A stretch of 64,000 nucleotides of DNA from Pogonophryne albipinna (lineage: Eukaryota > Chordata > Actinopteri > Perciformes > Artedidraconidae): positions 1,792,424-1,856,423 of the forward strand of contig CM053256.1 of assembly GCA_028583405.1 (NCBI GenBank), given 5' to 3'. The notes under the pieces were generated by a model. The model was not told where the DNA came from, searched no databases, and saw only the letters and a program-made list of their open reading frames with translations. Below, one piece after another: positions 1 through 15,000 of this stretch. Position 1 is the first letter of the stretch. Every line of letters begins with the position of its first letter. The translations under genes were made by a program, and so were the position numbers.

Positions 1-3000
1 AAATCCTGCTTTGTAGGCGACTTCAGGAGCAAGGAGGCAAAAATGGTGGCTATGCAGAAAGAAAAACAATTATCCATATTGCATCCCAGAATATAATATC
101 TTGATTAGCAGTGATTCTTTTTTTTTGTGGAGAGAGATATGAAGAAAGTCGATAAAAATATCATATGTATGTTGCAACATTTAATTTTGTTCTATAGTTT
201 ATTTCATAATCAACCATTATTTTGGGTAGGTTAGGTAAACGTACATTCTATTTAACAGAAACTAATTGTTTTACTATTAAGTATTAAAACATATTTAGTG
301 CAAACAGTCCTTGAGTCATAATCAAAACATAATATTAAAGTGCACCGATCATGCTATTTTTAGGCAATAGCATAGGTCTCAGATATATATAAAAAACATG
401 TCAATGAAGTGTTTTGCTCAAAATAACAAACAGATCACCCATTCTAGCCATGCCTCATACCCCTCTATTTCACTTCCTGTTTCAAAAGTGCTAATTTTGG
501 GTATAAAGCTTTTAAAAAATAAGAAATAAAAAAGGAGGGGGCTGAGCTCATGCGGGACCCGGCAGCTACCGTCTAAACTAAATACTGCCGTGATGAAACG
601 CCATATCATGGATTATCAAGGATTCTCTCTGAAACAGTATGGAGCTCAAAGGCTTTCTCTCTTGCCGGTTATACCACAAGGTGAGTTCCTTTTTACTTCC
701 TGCTTCTTCACACACATGCTCTCCAGTACAGGTTAGCTCTGAGTGTTAGCGATGCTAATGTAAACACTGACCATTTTACGTCCAAAATAGTCGGGCATTG
801 TTTCTGATAGCAACTTTGTGAGTGCCGTGGGTCCACATTTCCGATATTACGTCATATCGGACGCAAATCTGGATCAGCTCCGTTTTTAGAGATTTGGGTA
901 CGGAGGAAAAGAGAGAGGGTTTTATTTTCTGACGCTGCGTGAGTTCCCTGACACACCGGGGACACATATTGATGTATAAAAGACATAAAAAAGTGCATTT
1001 TGCATGATAGGTCCCCTTTAAAAACAGGATTTTCATTCATTTCACTTTCCTATTTGTCAGTTTCTCTTCACTTTTTCAACATGCTAACTAAAGCAAAAGG
1101 CATCAGCTCAAAAATAACACACGCACAAGTGAAAGAGACTGAAATGCGACCCGCTTCCTTTTCTTACCCAAGATGTTGACATCTAATCGATTGCTAGCGG
1201 AATTCTTCAACAGCTCACGGAGAAAGGCAGCTAAATAGTTGAACACATTTTTATGGCACTGAGGTAGCATGGAAATGATCTGAAGACAGAAAAAGCATCT
1301 TTTAAAAAGGATAATGATTTACTTGCATAATTTAACATATAGTAATTGATAAATAGTGATCAGAGATTAACCACATGAGGTCTTACTCACTTTCACACAC
1401 TGACTGGCATTGGAGCAGCTTTCTAGGCACTGCTGGTAAAAGGAGAAAGGAACCACAGGCTGCGGCAGGGCATCTAGGAAGAGAAGCAAGGCCTCTGCTA
1501 CCGAGTGGTTACTGCCCGCTGCACGACAATACAGAGTCAAGGACAAAATACTAGCGCAGTCTGCATTTTTTTAAATTTGTAGCTGCAAAAAAAGTGTATA
1601 ATACACTGTTACATTCCATTTGTTTAAAAAGTCCAGCCACACCATGAATAAGAAAACAACCCAGTAAGAAATACTGTTGCAAGTGCTTTAATTTGGCAGA
1701 AATACCCATGTCCCTTTTGTGCTACACTGTTCAATTGTAATACACATACACACGGCTGTTTTCGATTGATAGTAATGACTGCAACAGTGTTGAAGGATAC
1801 GAAGAGAATCTGGTATGCCAGTATCAAGGCAATCCCTTATTACTGCAAATTCACTCCGGAGCCCAGGTTGCTGAAATATGTCTTCCTGAAAATAGAGGAC
1901 AGAAACATTCAAACTTTGTTTTTGAGGTGTAGTGGAGCTGCAATAGACTTAATTACAATGGTTAAAAAGGACCATGGTATGTTTAGATTACTAGAAATAG
2001 AGATGAATTCTATTAACCACATGAAGACCACTCAAAACAAAGATCTACGCATCAGTTTTTCTTCCGATTTGTTTTGTAAAATTTTTGTGGACTCATAGAA
2101 AATCTTTAAAACTTTTTTGTATAATAATAATAACATAATTCAATTCAAGGATATAACCCTGCATACAAAAAAAATGCTCCAAAAGAACCAAATCGGACTA
2201 TAGTGTTCTTTGATTTTATTAAAAGGAGAACATTTTGTTTTGTTTTCTGACCTGTTTGAGTGCACTGCGGAACAAGTGATCCACCATCATCCACAGTTCT
2301 TTAGGAATGTTTAGAGGCTTTTCTGTGTTTTCAGCGTTCCCATCTCCAGACTTCTCCACCTGATGTTAAAAACAAATCAATCAAAGAGAAGCAGTTCATT
2401 CAAAATGGATTCAACAGTTTAAAATCAAACATGCACTGCCAATACATTTAAACTACTATGCTGTGGCCTATAAGACAACCCTGAATGGAGAAGAGGTAGT
2501 TCAAGGACACCGTCGCTGCTCTGGACACGGGAGCACTAACCATTTCTCGAAGAGTCTCTTGTGGCATGTCCTGGATTGGCTCCTTTAGCTGACACAATGA
2601 ATGGATGGAGAAACCGTAGCAGCTGGGCAGGTAGTTTCCTGAGATAGAAATGAAGTAGTCCTTTCCACGCTCCAAGTGGAGCACCAGGATGTCTTCAATC
2701 TGCTCCTGGCCAGAGTTAAGTTCAGGCGCGGTTGAACGGTTTACAAAAACCTCAAAGTCAATGTCCACAGTCCCACCTGGAGGTCGAGAGAGATGCACAT
2801 TTATGTAAAGGGGAAAATAAACGGGAAATCTACTGGCCCAAAGTCATTTATTTCTTGCCATTTCACAAATGGTTTCATTTATAAGATGCTATTAAATAAC
2901 AAAGACTTAAGTTAATTGTCACGTAGAATCTTTATCTTAGTAAATTATTTTTGAGTTTAACCCACATCCTCTAAAGCAGGGGTGTCAAACTCAAGGTCCG

Positions 3001-6000
3001 GGGGCCAAATCCGGCCCGCGACCTAATTTTATGTGGCCCGCAAGAGCTTGCAAAGAATATAATATACAATTGGTGTAATTGTTGAATATTTACTTTCAAT
3101 TATTTGCCCTAGACTTTTGCTTTCAGACGTTGTTATTTAGGAAGATTTTACCAGAACTGATAATAATCCAATGCAGGGCCAACAATGTAATATAATACAT
3201 TATTTAATATATATTATATATTTACATATGTATATTTATATATCATTAAAATGACAACCGGTCCTTTGAATGCAATCATAATGCTGATGTGGCCCGGGAT
3301 GAAATTGAGTTTGACACCCCTGCTCTAAAGCCACCATACCGATCTCCTGATTCCAGGATAACTGAATTGTACTTCATAGTTCATGAGCTCTGTATTTACC
3401 CAGCGCCTTTTTTATGTGCCCAGCACAGCAACTCTCAGAGAGATGAGAAGCAAAGAATATATGCTTAATTTATCCAGAGAAAAAAAAATGCATTTAAAAC
3501 TTTTTTCACCAAATGCCTGATTTAGTGACGACTTATCTTGCAAGACAAAAACCTGCCATTGTAAGTCAAAACCAAAGAGATCTGGCCTCACAGCTCATAA
3601 AGTACTTCACCATTTCTCAAACCTTAAGGCAGGAAACTGAAAGATGGTAGATCAGAAAAATAAATGTGACTCTGGGATGAAACTCTGTACTTATGTGCTA
3701 CTCACCGTTGGCAATGAAGCCTTTGGAGGGGTTGGCCGTGAGCCAGGCCTTGCAGTATGTGGACTCATTGGGTTTCTGGATAAACTCAAACTGACACGGG
3801 ACCTGCCCGTCATTGAAGAGGCTCAAAGTTTCGGCCTGGTGCTGCATGTATTTCAAATCCGTAAAGTGAAACTGAGAGAAGAGGAAAGGGTTCATGAGGC
3901 ACGAGAGAAAAAGTCGACTCCATGTAATGTAACTGTATCCATTAGGATAACAGCCCTTAATCAATACACACATTCATTAGTGGTAGTTTACTTCAGGAGT
4001 CAAATGAATTGTGCTGGGCTTATCAGAGCGGCACTGACTACACTGTAATCAAACGGGAATTGATGTGAAATGTTTACCTCACGCTTGGATAAGGTTACAG
4101 ATGGAATACACTCATTCTCCATTTTGTCTATATTGCGTACAATCTCTTCAAAGGTCCTCTTATATTCATCAGGATTTACTCTCTTAATCTGTGGGAACAG
4201 TACAAAAACAGACATGTAAGAGGCAGAGTAACAGTGCAGCATAAATATCTGTTTTATGACCTTTAAGTCATACAAAAAATACCCTATATGACATTTGCAA
4301 AAAAATAAAAGCCTATTAAGCGACAACATTTGTATCGAAATGCATTTTTTATTGATTTATTGATTTGGATTCCGCATCTATCTCACCACAGAAACAAAAT
4401 GAAAGAAATTGAAGATGAAACAACGTAGAAGGCTGAATCACTAACCCCGATCTGGAGCAGGGAGCTGACTGGTTTATGGTCGCTGGTCTTCAGAGCCATG
4501 TGACTCTGATAATGCTTTTGCACTATGTTCTTCCCTCTGTACAGGATACGGTCACACCATGCTGGCACGCGGCATTTTTCACTAAATGCAGAAGAAACAA
4601 AACGTGTTCATTCTCAAGCATGTTTATAACGTTATGCATTACCTAAACTAAAGTATCTCAATACGGTGAACATTACATACTTTCTAAAGTTTATTTGCAC
4701 ATACGAATAGTAAAAGGTACCAGACAACTATACTCCTGAATGAGCTATGAGGCACAGTTACTGATAATCTTAAGAGCCTAAAAACAGGGTGCCAAAAAGA
4801 TTTGTTATTCCTGCCTGGGCCCATTAATGTTGTTGATTTTTTAAGATTTAAAGTGAGAAACCCCTTTAATATGTTTAACAGGTGAATCATGTAAAGCAAA
4901 CTTTTTTTAACATTGCTTCAGGGCACAAATATAGAGGCTATTTCCCGTTTGTATTGTATTTACATTACATTACAATATGAGCTTTCCTTCCTGAACCCCA
5001 TATGTCAATCATAACGGCACTGGGAGATCCTCCAGTGCCAATCTTTGTGTGAATACTCGAATAAAAGTGGTTTTAACAAAGAGAAAAACAGACATTGGTG
5101 GAACTTACAAATGGAGAGATGTATGAACATATCTGTGATAAATGTTCTCTACTATAAATATGCATTCTGCCATTTACAGTCAGACCTTCATATCACTTTA
5201 CCTTGTATCCCAAAAGTCAGAGCCGGTGTCATATTTATAGGTGGGCTGGAAATCAATGTCTCCCTCCACAAAGCCAACAAACACGGCCTCCTCATCGATC
5301 TGCCTCTTGAGCTGAGAAGTATAGAGAGCCGGTAAGTATCACACACTGCTGATAAATATGAATAAAGAGACCCTCCTTTATGTTACCTGATCATAATTGT
5401 GCAGCGTTTCAAAGTCCTTGTTGCTGATTAGCTCCTTCACATTGGAGACGTCAAGTTCACTGATTCTGTAGTTGAGGTCCCCAATCCATAAAATCACACT
5501 GAGGAAGAGAGACAGACATTAAAAAAAGTTCAATATGTATAACAAAATTGTCACAGTTGGATATAAATGTGCAAGATCTCATTCAACTACAACACAAATA
5601 ACATACTACTCTAACACTTGTATACAAACATATGTGGATTTAAAGCAAAAGCATTTTTATGATCACATTTAATGCATATGACGACACTAAGTCTGTAATG
5701 GTTCATTGGTTTCATACTCGTGCTTCATGATAGTGAGTGGAGGCTGATTGGGGTCGAGCTGGCGAAACTGGAGACGACTGCAGATGTCCTTGTAGTCTTG
5801 ATTACGTCTCTCGTATTCTTCGATGTGGGCAGCTAAGTGAGAGTTGACCACGCAGATATCAGAGTTGTGGAAGCGAAAACGGATGGACACAGCACCCTTA
5901 TTTCCCTGCAGATCAATGAGACATTTAGAGGGGGAAAGAGACATTTAGTCAGAATAAAGTGAGCAACATAATCTAAATCCTGAGAAATGATTTAGGCAAA

Positions 6001-9000
6001 CACAATGTTTTAGTCTCTATGAAGTTAAGTTTTCTATATTCCAAATCAAGCACACACTTAGCATGCTTTAGAACATTACAAAGGCTTCACTGGTTACCAG
6101 CCAGCTCTGCACTGCAGGGACTGCTAAGCATGGCCGCACATAAAACAAGATATATCTATTCTGCAGGAGGAGTTAAGGTGTATGCAAACAGGTAAAAGGA
6201 GGAAGCAGACAAGATTTGAATGTTTGTCATTACAGCAGAATAAAGAGTGCTATTTACCTGCAGAGAAACAACACAGTCATTGTATTATCCCAATGTTTGT
6301 TCTCTGCTTCGCTCGTTTGCTTGAATAACCTGGTGTTAATGTGTGAAGCTACTGTTGATAGGATTGCCACACTACTTGTGTGTTATAACCAGCGTTTCCG
6401 CCAGGGGGGCGTCATGCCATCATTTGACGCCCTTAAAGAGTGGCGAAGTCACACCCATCTACTTCCGCCCCATGGGACCTTATTTGTGAAAAATTATGTA
6501 TTGAAGTCAATGGAGAGAGAAAACATATCTTTCGATCCCGTTTGAATTGTGCCATGAATTACACATATGATGTTTGTCAATCTTAAAAAATCATTTCCAT
6601 GTCAAAAAAGTCACAGTTTGTCTTAAAACTGTTGAAATATAAGACTATGAAAAATACGCAACTAGAAAGACTACAAATCCCAGAGTCGTGTACATTAACG
6701 TTACACATTACACTCGTGTTACTCAACGAAACCTTGTATAGCCGGTCCCGCATGCTGGCTCTCACGGAACGAATAACTCTCAACATGGCCAGACTTGTAG
6801 TGATTTTCACCTATTTTAATACTTTTCGTCTCATTCTGAAAGAAAGAGGTGAAATGTGCCAACGTGACGGCCATCTTGGTGTTGGTGACGTGTGCAAGAC
6901 CACAGTTGTATTTCATTGAGCGCTTCACACAAAAAAATGTGTTACTTCACATTTTTACGACACATTTTAATTTTTTTGACTTGCAAAATTATCTTTTAAA
7001 TTGACAAACATCATATGTGTAATTTGTTGCACAATTCAAACGGAATCAAAAGATAATCTTTCTCTCTCCATTGACTTCAATGCATGATTTTTCCGAAATA
7101 AGGTCCCATGGAGCTCCCCCGGAAGGGGAGGGTCTTCACCTCTATTCAGCTCGGAACGCCCTGAACTCGAGCCGAGGGCGTCGTTTGGGAGCCAAATGAT
7201 CACTAAAAAGAGCCGGAATTCCCATCACTAATACGTAAAGAGATAGTATCTATAAAGGGACGGCTCAAGTCAAAATTCAAGTCACGTGACATGACGTGAC
7301 GTCACACCTCCCGCTCTCGGGGTGGACGCCCTCTCAGCCCTGGTCTGGCGGAAACACTGGTTATAACTAATGCATTTATATGGCAATGGCAATGGAAGAC
7401 CTTTTCATGAAGACAAAACCAGGGAGGTTACTAAAACTGTATTGAAACTTGGTTTGAAAGTCTCCAAGAATAAAAAGCTTTTTATGAAATCTCTGATGAA
7501 GATAAAAGTGATTGAATCAGCAGCAACAGGGCAAAGAGATGGAGATGAGGGACACCTGAAGCATGGACTCTGTCGGATCATAGCTGCTCAACAACTCCCA
7601 GATCAGAATGTAAATATTATAATATTCACAACATGGGGACCTTAAAGAATAAGCCCTTCAAATGCAGTCCTTACCATCCTCCCCATGATGCCTGTGCCTA
7701 CTGTCTCAGCCTCCACATCAGAGATGAACGCCGCATGCTCATTCTTCACATAGAAGATCAGCATGATACCGACCAGACGCACCAACTTCACCTGGAGAAG
7801 ATGAGTACAAGCAAAAATGTCATTTTTATACAGGAAAGGGAACATATACACATTGAAATGCAGACTTTGCTGGGTAATTTCCTTTAATGCGCAGGCAGTA
7901 GAGCCAAACAAGGCAAGTGCTGGAATACAGTTTTTTGCTGCTTAAATCAGCATTTTAATGTTATCTCCAGAAAACAAAAACAAACGGCACTTCTCAGAAT
8001 CGAAGCAGCTGTGCATAGAGGGAAGCACAAATAGTTTGGTAAGCCTCCCTCCCTGTCAAACAAATCATAATTCAAACTTGAAGGTAAAAAGCTATTTCTT
8101 TGGCTTCCTGAACTATACAGTGTCAGATACAGATCAGCCATGCATCCTTCATTTAGAGCATTGAGAGTGAATGAAGAAATGTTGTCTTTAGACCCCCTAC
8201 GTGACTTAAAGACATCCTGTAATGGCCAAGAAAGGAGGAAGCTAAAAGCTAGATTCAGCACTCTGAGAAAAGGGAAGTAGATGAAAGCTAATAAAAGGAA
8301 AGAGAAGAAATGACAAGGCTTTACTAAGTTCCTGTCTAATATTCTGCATAATCTAATGGTACACTGTTAATTTAAGCAGTTACTAAAGCCACAGGCAGAC
8401 GTTGCATGAGCCATCTGCCAGTTCATTGTAACACAATCAAAGAAAAAATATGTTACCAGCGCCCATTTTAAGAAAGGTCTAACAAGCTTTGGAGCAAATA
8501 TATACAGTCCCAGTCTAAAAACGTGTGGTTAATAACTCTTATACCATAACAATACGTATATGTTGTTGTTGCTTTTTGAACACTGGATGGGGTATTGGTT
8601 CAACAGGTGATACAAGTGAGCTCACCAGGCGGCAGTGATTGGGGCTGGGGTGAGTAGCCATGCATACACTATTGTTTTTGTTGTAAACAAATGGTATTGC
8701 AAGTAAATACCGCCGTTGTTGTTGAGTGCACAAGTTTAAACTAGTTTTACCCAGTTGAGCAATCCCTCAGTGACATTGAGTATCAATAGAAATAACTATA
8801 CAAATATTTCAGGAAGGATAAAAATGAATTTAAAAAAGGTTTTTCTTACTAAGGCATACTTGGCATTAGGATGCAAGGCCTCGGACACGGCCTTTGTCCA
8901 CTCCAGCTCTTTGGGAGTGTCGTTGAAGAAGAAAGCCTCTTTGCTGAGGTCAAGCTCCTGAAAACTATCAAGAAGGACAACGTTTTTGTTACTCTTAAAA

Positions 9001-12000
9001 CTGTTTCACATAAAAGTAGCAAACTGAAACGTAGGCAGGATTAAACACCGAGCTGTGGGTGGGCACGTTCACCAGTTCAATGGTACATTCAGAGGTGTGA
9101 GCAGTATGGGTATCTGTCTGTGTAATGGGATTAAGGGGAGAATTGAAAGGCTATTCTCCCGCAGGGTGGGTGTGACTTACCCCACGCAGTACATGTCAGG
9201 AGGGTCTGAAATGCAGTTCAGCCAAGGAAAGAGGCTTTCCTTCGGTGTCTGTCCGTTCACATTGTATGTGCCGAGAAAAAAACTGAAACAGAATGGGAAG
9301 GGGTGAGAAATAAGCACAAAGGAGAGGAATACCAGGGTATATGCAGGAATCCTGAAGTCAAATGTAATACCTTTGAAGACCTTTTTTAAGACCCTTTCCA
9401 TACAATTTAAGACCTCATCGCCACTTCGAGTTTTAACCGGTTACATTGGCGACACACTTTACCTCACATTCACTATATTCAGTATTGATTGTCCTTCCTC
9501 CTTATCTTCCAACCATTTGGACGCAAACTTGCATTTCCCCATAACGATGTTGTTTAACAACCGGCGTAAACGGACCTTTGCGCGCTATCAAGCAGTGAGC
9601 GTGCGATGTCCTGTTCAGATGACGTCAAATCCAACGGGATGCCGTAAATAAACGACACAGAATCACACTACACACCTACGCAATGATTACATTCAGGCAG
9701 ACTGTAGAATACAACCTCTTTGGACAATTCATATACTTATTGGAAACAAGCTACAAAATGTAATACCTTGGAAAATGCCGTTTAATACTTTTTAATAGTC
9801 CTAATTTTTGCTAAATTGATTTATCAACTTTTAATACTTTTTAAGATCCAGCGGACACCCTGAATACAAAGCCAGTTTGATTGCACACTATTTTGAGTTG
9901 AATCTCCAGGTTACGGATTGTAGCAAAGCCTGTCTGTTGTTTATTTTAAATCAGGGGAGATTTAAATAGAGAAACAATTACCTCAATCTCTGTTTAGACC
10001 CCTTGGTGCTTTCCTGCATTGCTCATCTCAAGAAATTATACTTTATGAAGGATAAATAAGCCTACCTTTTTCAGCAAAGTTTACTCAGTCAGAACTGCTG
10101 AATAGCTCCGAAAGCCCTGTCTGATGGCTGGATGCAACCATATCTGTAACTTTCTCAAACGAATGATGAAAGAACATTCAGACCAACTTCTACAAGGAAC
10201 TAGGGTTTGAAGATCTCGGTTTTATTTTTAAATGTTGCCAGAACTATCTATGCCTTTTCCTGTGTACGACCAAATGCAACACTATGATTGTCTTCCAGGA
10301 GAAACAGTATGAATATGTGTGTTGCTAATTGCTATCCTCATATTTAGGACTACTTTTCACAGCCCTTTTGTATGTAGTGGTTATAAACACTTGCACTAAT
10401 AAACAGCTTAACAGAGGAGCTGTCTACACTGCAAGGCAACAGTATAGAACAAAAAGAGACCTCTGAGCAGCCTCACTTAAACATAAGGGACTTGGAAAAG
10501 CACCTAAATTGTGACTTTTTCATTTACCTCCCCATTGAGATGTATTCTCTACATTAAAGATCAGCCTTCTTGCATTCAATAGCCCTCTTCTCTGACGTTC
10601 AGGCAGCTGCTGCTCATACTGCTGCGCAAGAGCTCTTTATTTTGTGCTGACTACCATGGCACAGTAAAACCCTTTCTGCCCAAATGGCACCTCCCTTAGC
10701 TTGAAAGATGCTGAAGATGTTTTATATCATAGTCTAGGGAGTGCTGTTTTCATGACGTACATATTTGTATTTTCAGTATGTACTGCAATATAAGGAAAGC
10801 AGGCAATGCACGTGATTCCACAATGATTACAATGTCAAATCAGAAACTTAGCTTTTTCCGATTAAAAAACTTTTCAGGATTATAAGACAAACAGCACACA
10901 ATGCGTCATTTCTTCTGTGTATTGCCTTAAGGGTCATGCGGGGACAGGAGCACTCCAAGCACCTTATACCTCATTCACACCAATGCAACTCCGGTTCAAG
11001 CTCCGTGCTAGAGCTTTTCAGGTTCAGAACCGGTTCTTCGGTTTAGCTCCGGCTCTTTTCACACCGCCCAGAGTCCGACTGGTGCTGCGTCATTGCGTCA
11101 TCGTTTGCGTCATGACGTAACCGTTTGCGTGCCTGCTTCATAAAGCCAAACCGCGCGGAAACCCCTCACAGCTGACACCGACAACAACAACAACAATGGC
11201 CGATTGTGCTCCAGCTTCCTCTGTACCTCTTCGGAAGACCAGATTCCCAGTAGGTAGCTGGTCTCTTCAGTGGACCACTGCTGCTTGTTAAGTTTCTCCA
11301 TCGTTGTGTACAAACTGGATAAAACGCCGGCTTTTTGTTGTTTTTCAGGAGTTGATCCCGCCCCTGCCCCCGCCTCGACGTTAGCGTGACGTATCTGGTG
11401 CTTTTGCTCTATCAGGACAATTTTTTGGTGCTTGAAACGAACAGGATTCCGGAGCCAAGAGGCTGCTCCGCTGCGGTGTGAACAGGAAAACCCGGTGCTT
11501 TTCTAGCTCCAGCTCCGAACCGGCCCTGAAACACCGTTGGTGTGAATGAGGTATAAGAGATGTTGCAACACACTCACTTGTCTAACACAAGCACATTCAG
11601 GTTCACACATACACACAATTTAAAGACCACAATTATCATGAGCTTCATGTCTGGTGTGTGGGAGGAAATCAAAACAGCCAGGGGAAACGTGTACCCAGCA
11701 TGCAAATTACACCCAGAAAGCAATGTTGGAACAAAACATGGAAACTTCTGGGCATCACCCACTGAGCCGACATGCTGCCAACGCCACACAAAAGGCTCCT
11801 TGATATTCCCAGCTCTTAACTTTTACATTAAATAGCATTTATACAGTATCCCCCTATTGAGTTATAACAGAGTTTAAAACGTCTCTAAGATTCCTTGTTT
11901 CATTCCAATTAAATCTATATTGTTGTTTATTCTTTGCTAAATTCTTGTGTGCAAGTAAACATTAGGCACTGTTTTACCAGCAGGAGGCAGTAACAACACC

Positions 12001-15000
12001 ATAGCTAAACATCGAAAAAAAATTACGCTTGATAGACACAAAAACAACCCTTAATACAATTGTCCAGGCTTCTACAGTATATTCATTTCTATAATAAGTA
12101 AGAAGAACAAAGACCACATTGTTTTCCACCCACATGCCTGAACCAAGCACATGTATGTTTATGTAACACATTCAAAACAAGTTGTTAAATTACCTGAAGT
12201 TCTGTAGGTAAGTGTAAATGTCCTCATTCTTCATCAGCTCACACTTGATGAGGTTGTCGCGCAGGCCGAACTGCGGCATGGCGAGTATCTGTGCTTTGTT
12301 GGACGTGGTGTGGCTGGAGGAGCGCACCAGGTCATCCCGGTCCTCCCGACTGGAGAGGCCCTGACTGAACACCAGGAGAGAAGAGAGAGAAGAGAGAGCA
12401 GTGAGGCGCGGAGCTGAGACAGACCAAGATAGAAACAGGGGAATATTATCAGGCTGCTGTCATCTCACATACCCTAATGTGAACAGTTACATGCAAACCT
12501 TACTGCATCAAGCAATAGCTTCCCTAAAAAGCTGGAAATAAAATCATGACAAAGCAGAAAGCATTTCACTCTGCTCCAGACTACCAGCCTAATGTACAGT
12601 AGAGCCTCGCAGTGATACAAATAACTCAATCTATGAAGTAAAGCTCTATTTCCATGTTGCCAATGTGGAATGAAGCTGAGGGGTGAGGAAGAAATGTAAT
12701 GTGACACAACACTGTAATCTTCCAGGGAAAAGCTGCAACTAAAATCCATCTTACATAAGCATATACAAACATTCATCTTAAAAGTGTCAGCAATAGTTCC
12801 CAGGTACTGAAGTGAGCAAATTTGCACTTTGACAACTTTAAATAAATGTAACTCTCATCTTCAGCTGCTGCCAGGCAAGTACGCAGTGTGTGTGGTAAAA
12901 CTGGTTGGGGTAAGTGATCAAATCAACATAATTCTGCTTTGTTACGCACTCATACTTCACTTACTAACAACATAGTACAAGTTTAAGGCTTTAATCTTCA
13001 AAAGTAAACTTTTAAGCTTTTTTTGAGTAATATTATAGAGGCACAAGGTGAAGTGTTTGAGCTCCAGTTGTGATATGGAGCAAGGTTTTGAGTTTGTCCC
13101 CAATTCACAGATCTACAGCAGGAGGTCATGTACCAAGAAAGACAGCTATACAGGTAAACATGGATTATGTAAAGAAAATAAACACGTTTTAAAACATAAC
13201 CTCTCTATTAGAATCTGGGCAAACATTTTGGATTATGGAAATGTACCAAGATCTTTATATGGATGTGAGATCTGGGGCCCGCTCAGTCCAAAAGAACAGG
13301 ACACATGGGACACATGGAGGCACTTCACACTGAATTAAGATGAAGTACTTTTTGAAGTAGCTTCACAGAAACCAAAAAACGCCTGCCAAGCAGAACTGGT
13401 AGGTTTCCCCACTACTTTTAAACATACAAAAATAGGCAAAACATGTTGGGACAGATCTGAATTCAAGGCAAAGTGACACACTTCTGTTCAACAAATTCAA
13501 AAAATGCAAGAACTAAATTCAACATACCGTAATTTTCGGACTATAAGCCGCGCCTTTTTTCCCATTTTTCGACCCTGCAGTTTATATAACGGTGCGGCTA
13601 ATCTATGGATTTGTACAGCTAACGGCCACTAGGGGACCTCCTAAATCTATGGATTTTACAGGTTACAGTCCACCACCTTTAACTCTATGGGCTCTATGGC
13701 CTGTCCGCGCCCCCCACCTTTAAGCGGCGGGCTCCAGCAGGAAAAGCTGGAGGCCGGAAAAGAGTGAGACAGGTAGCGCGCAAAAGTAAAAGTGGAACCG
13801 AGAGTGGTACGAGAGACAGAACGAGAGCAAGACAGACAGACATTACGAGAGCGAGACAGTTTGTGCAAAGGAAGTTTTCATGCACAAACCCTCATTATGG
13901 AAAACAAACGTAGACATGCATATGATGCAGCTTTTAAGTTAAAGGCAGTCAATCTGGCGATAAATCATTCACCAAAACTGGTCGCATGCGAAAAGCAACT
14001 TTCGCTCAAGTTTGCGAGTGGATCCTGACAGCGTGGAGGAGTGTCAAAACATCCACGATCACCAACGGGTTCCGAAAGGCTGGACTGCTGCGTGATGAAG
14101 AGGAGGACGCCGCCACAGCTGAGGCCCTTCAGAGGCTGTTCGATTCCGACAGTGACGAAGAGGAGTTTGTTGGTTTTGAGAGCGACAACGAAGGAGAGAG
14201 GAGAGTGGCTGACGAAGCCAACCTGAGCCTGTTCGTTTCCGACACTGAAGATGAGGACTTTGTTGGTTTTAGTACGCAGGAAGAAGACGAAGATGAGGAT
14301 TAATGACTTTTCTGGTAGGCTGATTACCGTATATTTTAAGCAGCCGTGTTACTGCAACTTTAGGCTTACGCGCTTACTGTCGTGTTACAGGCACTTTATT
14401 TTGCACTTTTAAAAAAACACATTTAATTTAGCCATTGATATTGCCTCGTCAAGCGCTGTAAGCTTTGTTTTTTGTTATGGTACTACTGTAGACTATAATG
14501 TAGATCAGTGGTTTGAAAGTTGAAAAGTTTGTGTGTCTGAAACGCTATGTGATACAGTACAGTTTACACAGCACAGTACATGTTCTGTAGCTACTATTGC
14601 ACTAAATGGTAACACTTGAATACGTTATGCAAATATGCAACTTGTTTGTTGAAATGTTAATAAATGGGAGCTTCCTCAAACAGCCATCTCTTTCCCGACA
14701 ATCCCCTCTGTGCACGAACCCTTACATATGGTAATTAAACATTAAAACACCTGCGGCTTATAGTCCAGTGCGGTTTACACATCGTTCAATTTAGCTGCTG
14801 CGGCTTATATTCAGGTGCGCCTTATAGTACGAAAATTACGGTACTCTCATTATCACTGAAACAAAACAAAGTCATACCAGGCAATAACATACGAGTCAAT
14901 CAAAAGATATTTAATTTAAACATTGGAAATAAGAACCCAAAGAAGACCATTACCGTTTGTTTAACATTTGCTGAGTATCTGCACTGTGCAAATAAACATG

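Larger units (their letters stand above)
1..4188 (-). other. inpp5b: inpp5b ASH and RhoGAP-like exons
   Basis: The exons at 4078-4188, 3706-3871 and 2541-2776 encode the ASH domain ([43 protein letters not shown]), which binds Rab GTPases in this family. The exons at 2252-2359, 1801-1885, 1391-1518, 1168-1279 and 1-49 encode the RhoGAP-like domain ([61 protein letters not shown]). The arginine-finger loop of active RhoGAPs is replaced here by FQQPG, as is usual in INPP5B and OCRL, so the domain should be a binding module and not a GAP. Base 1 cuts this domain. Confidence 0.93.
4446..12364 (-). other. inpp5b: inpp5b catalytic 5-phosphatase domain exons
   Basis: Eight exons encode about residues 200-551. 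The family signatures appear in order: GTYNVNGQ (9181-9282), [13 protein letters not shown] (8850-8964), [15 protein letters not shown] (5718-5905), WIGDLNYRI (5387-5498), PAWCDRIL and SDHKPV (4446-4581). The Asp of GDLNYR, the His of NSHLAAH and the His of SDHKPV are catalytic or metal-site residues in this family and all are present, so the enzyme should be active. The exon at 8850-8964 uses the AG just before TTTTCAG, not the one after it; this restores the conserved Phe-Gln and keeps phase. Confidence 0.95.

Noticed and set aside
1766..2098. 110-codon plus-strand ORF
   Set aside because: Antisense to the inpp5b RhoGAP-like exon at 1801-1885 and its introns, without homology that I can recognise.
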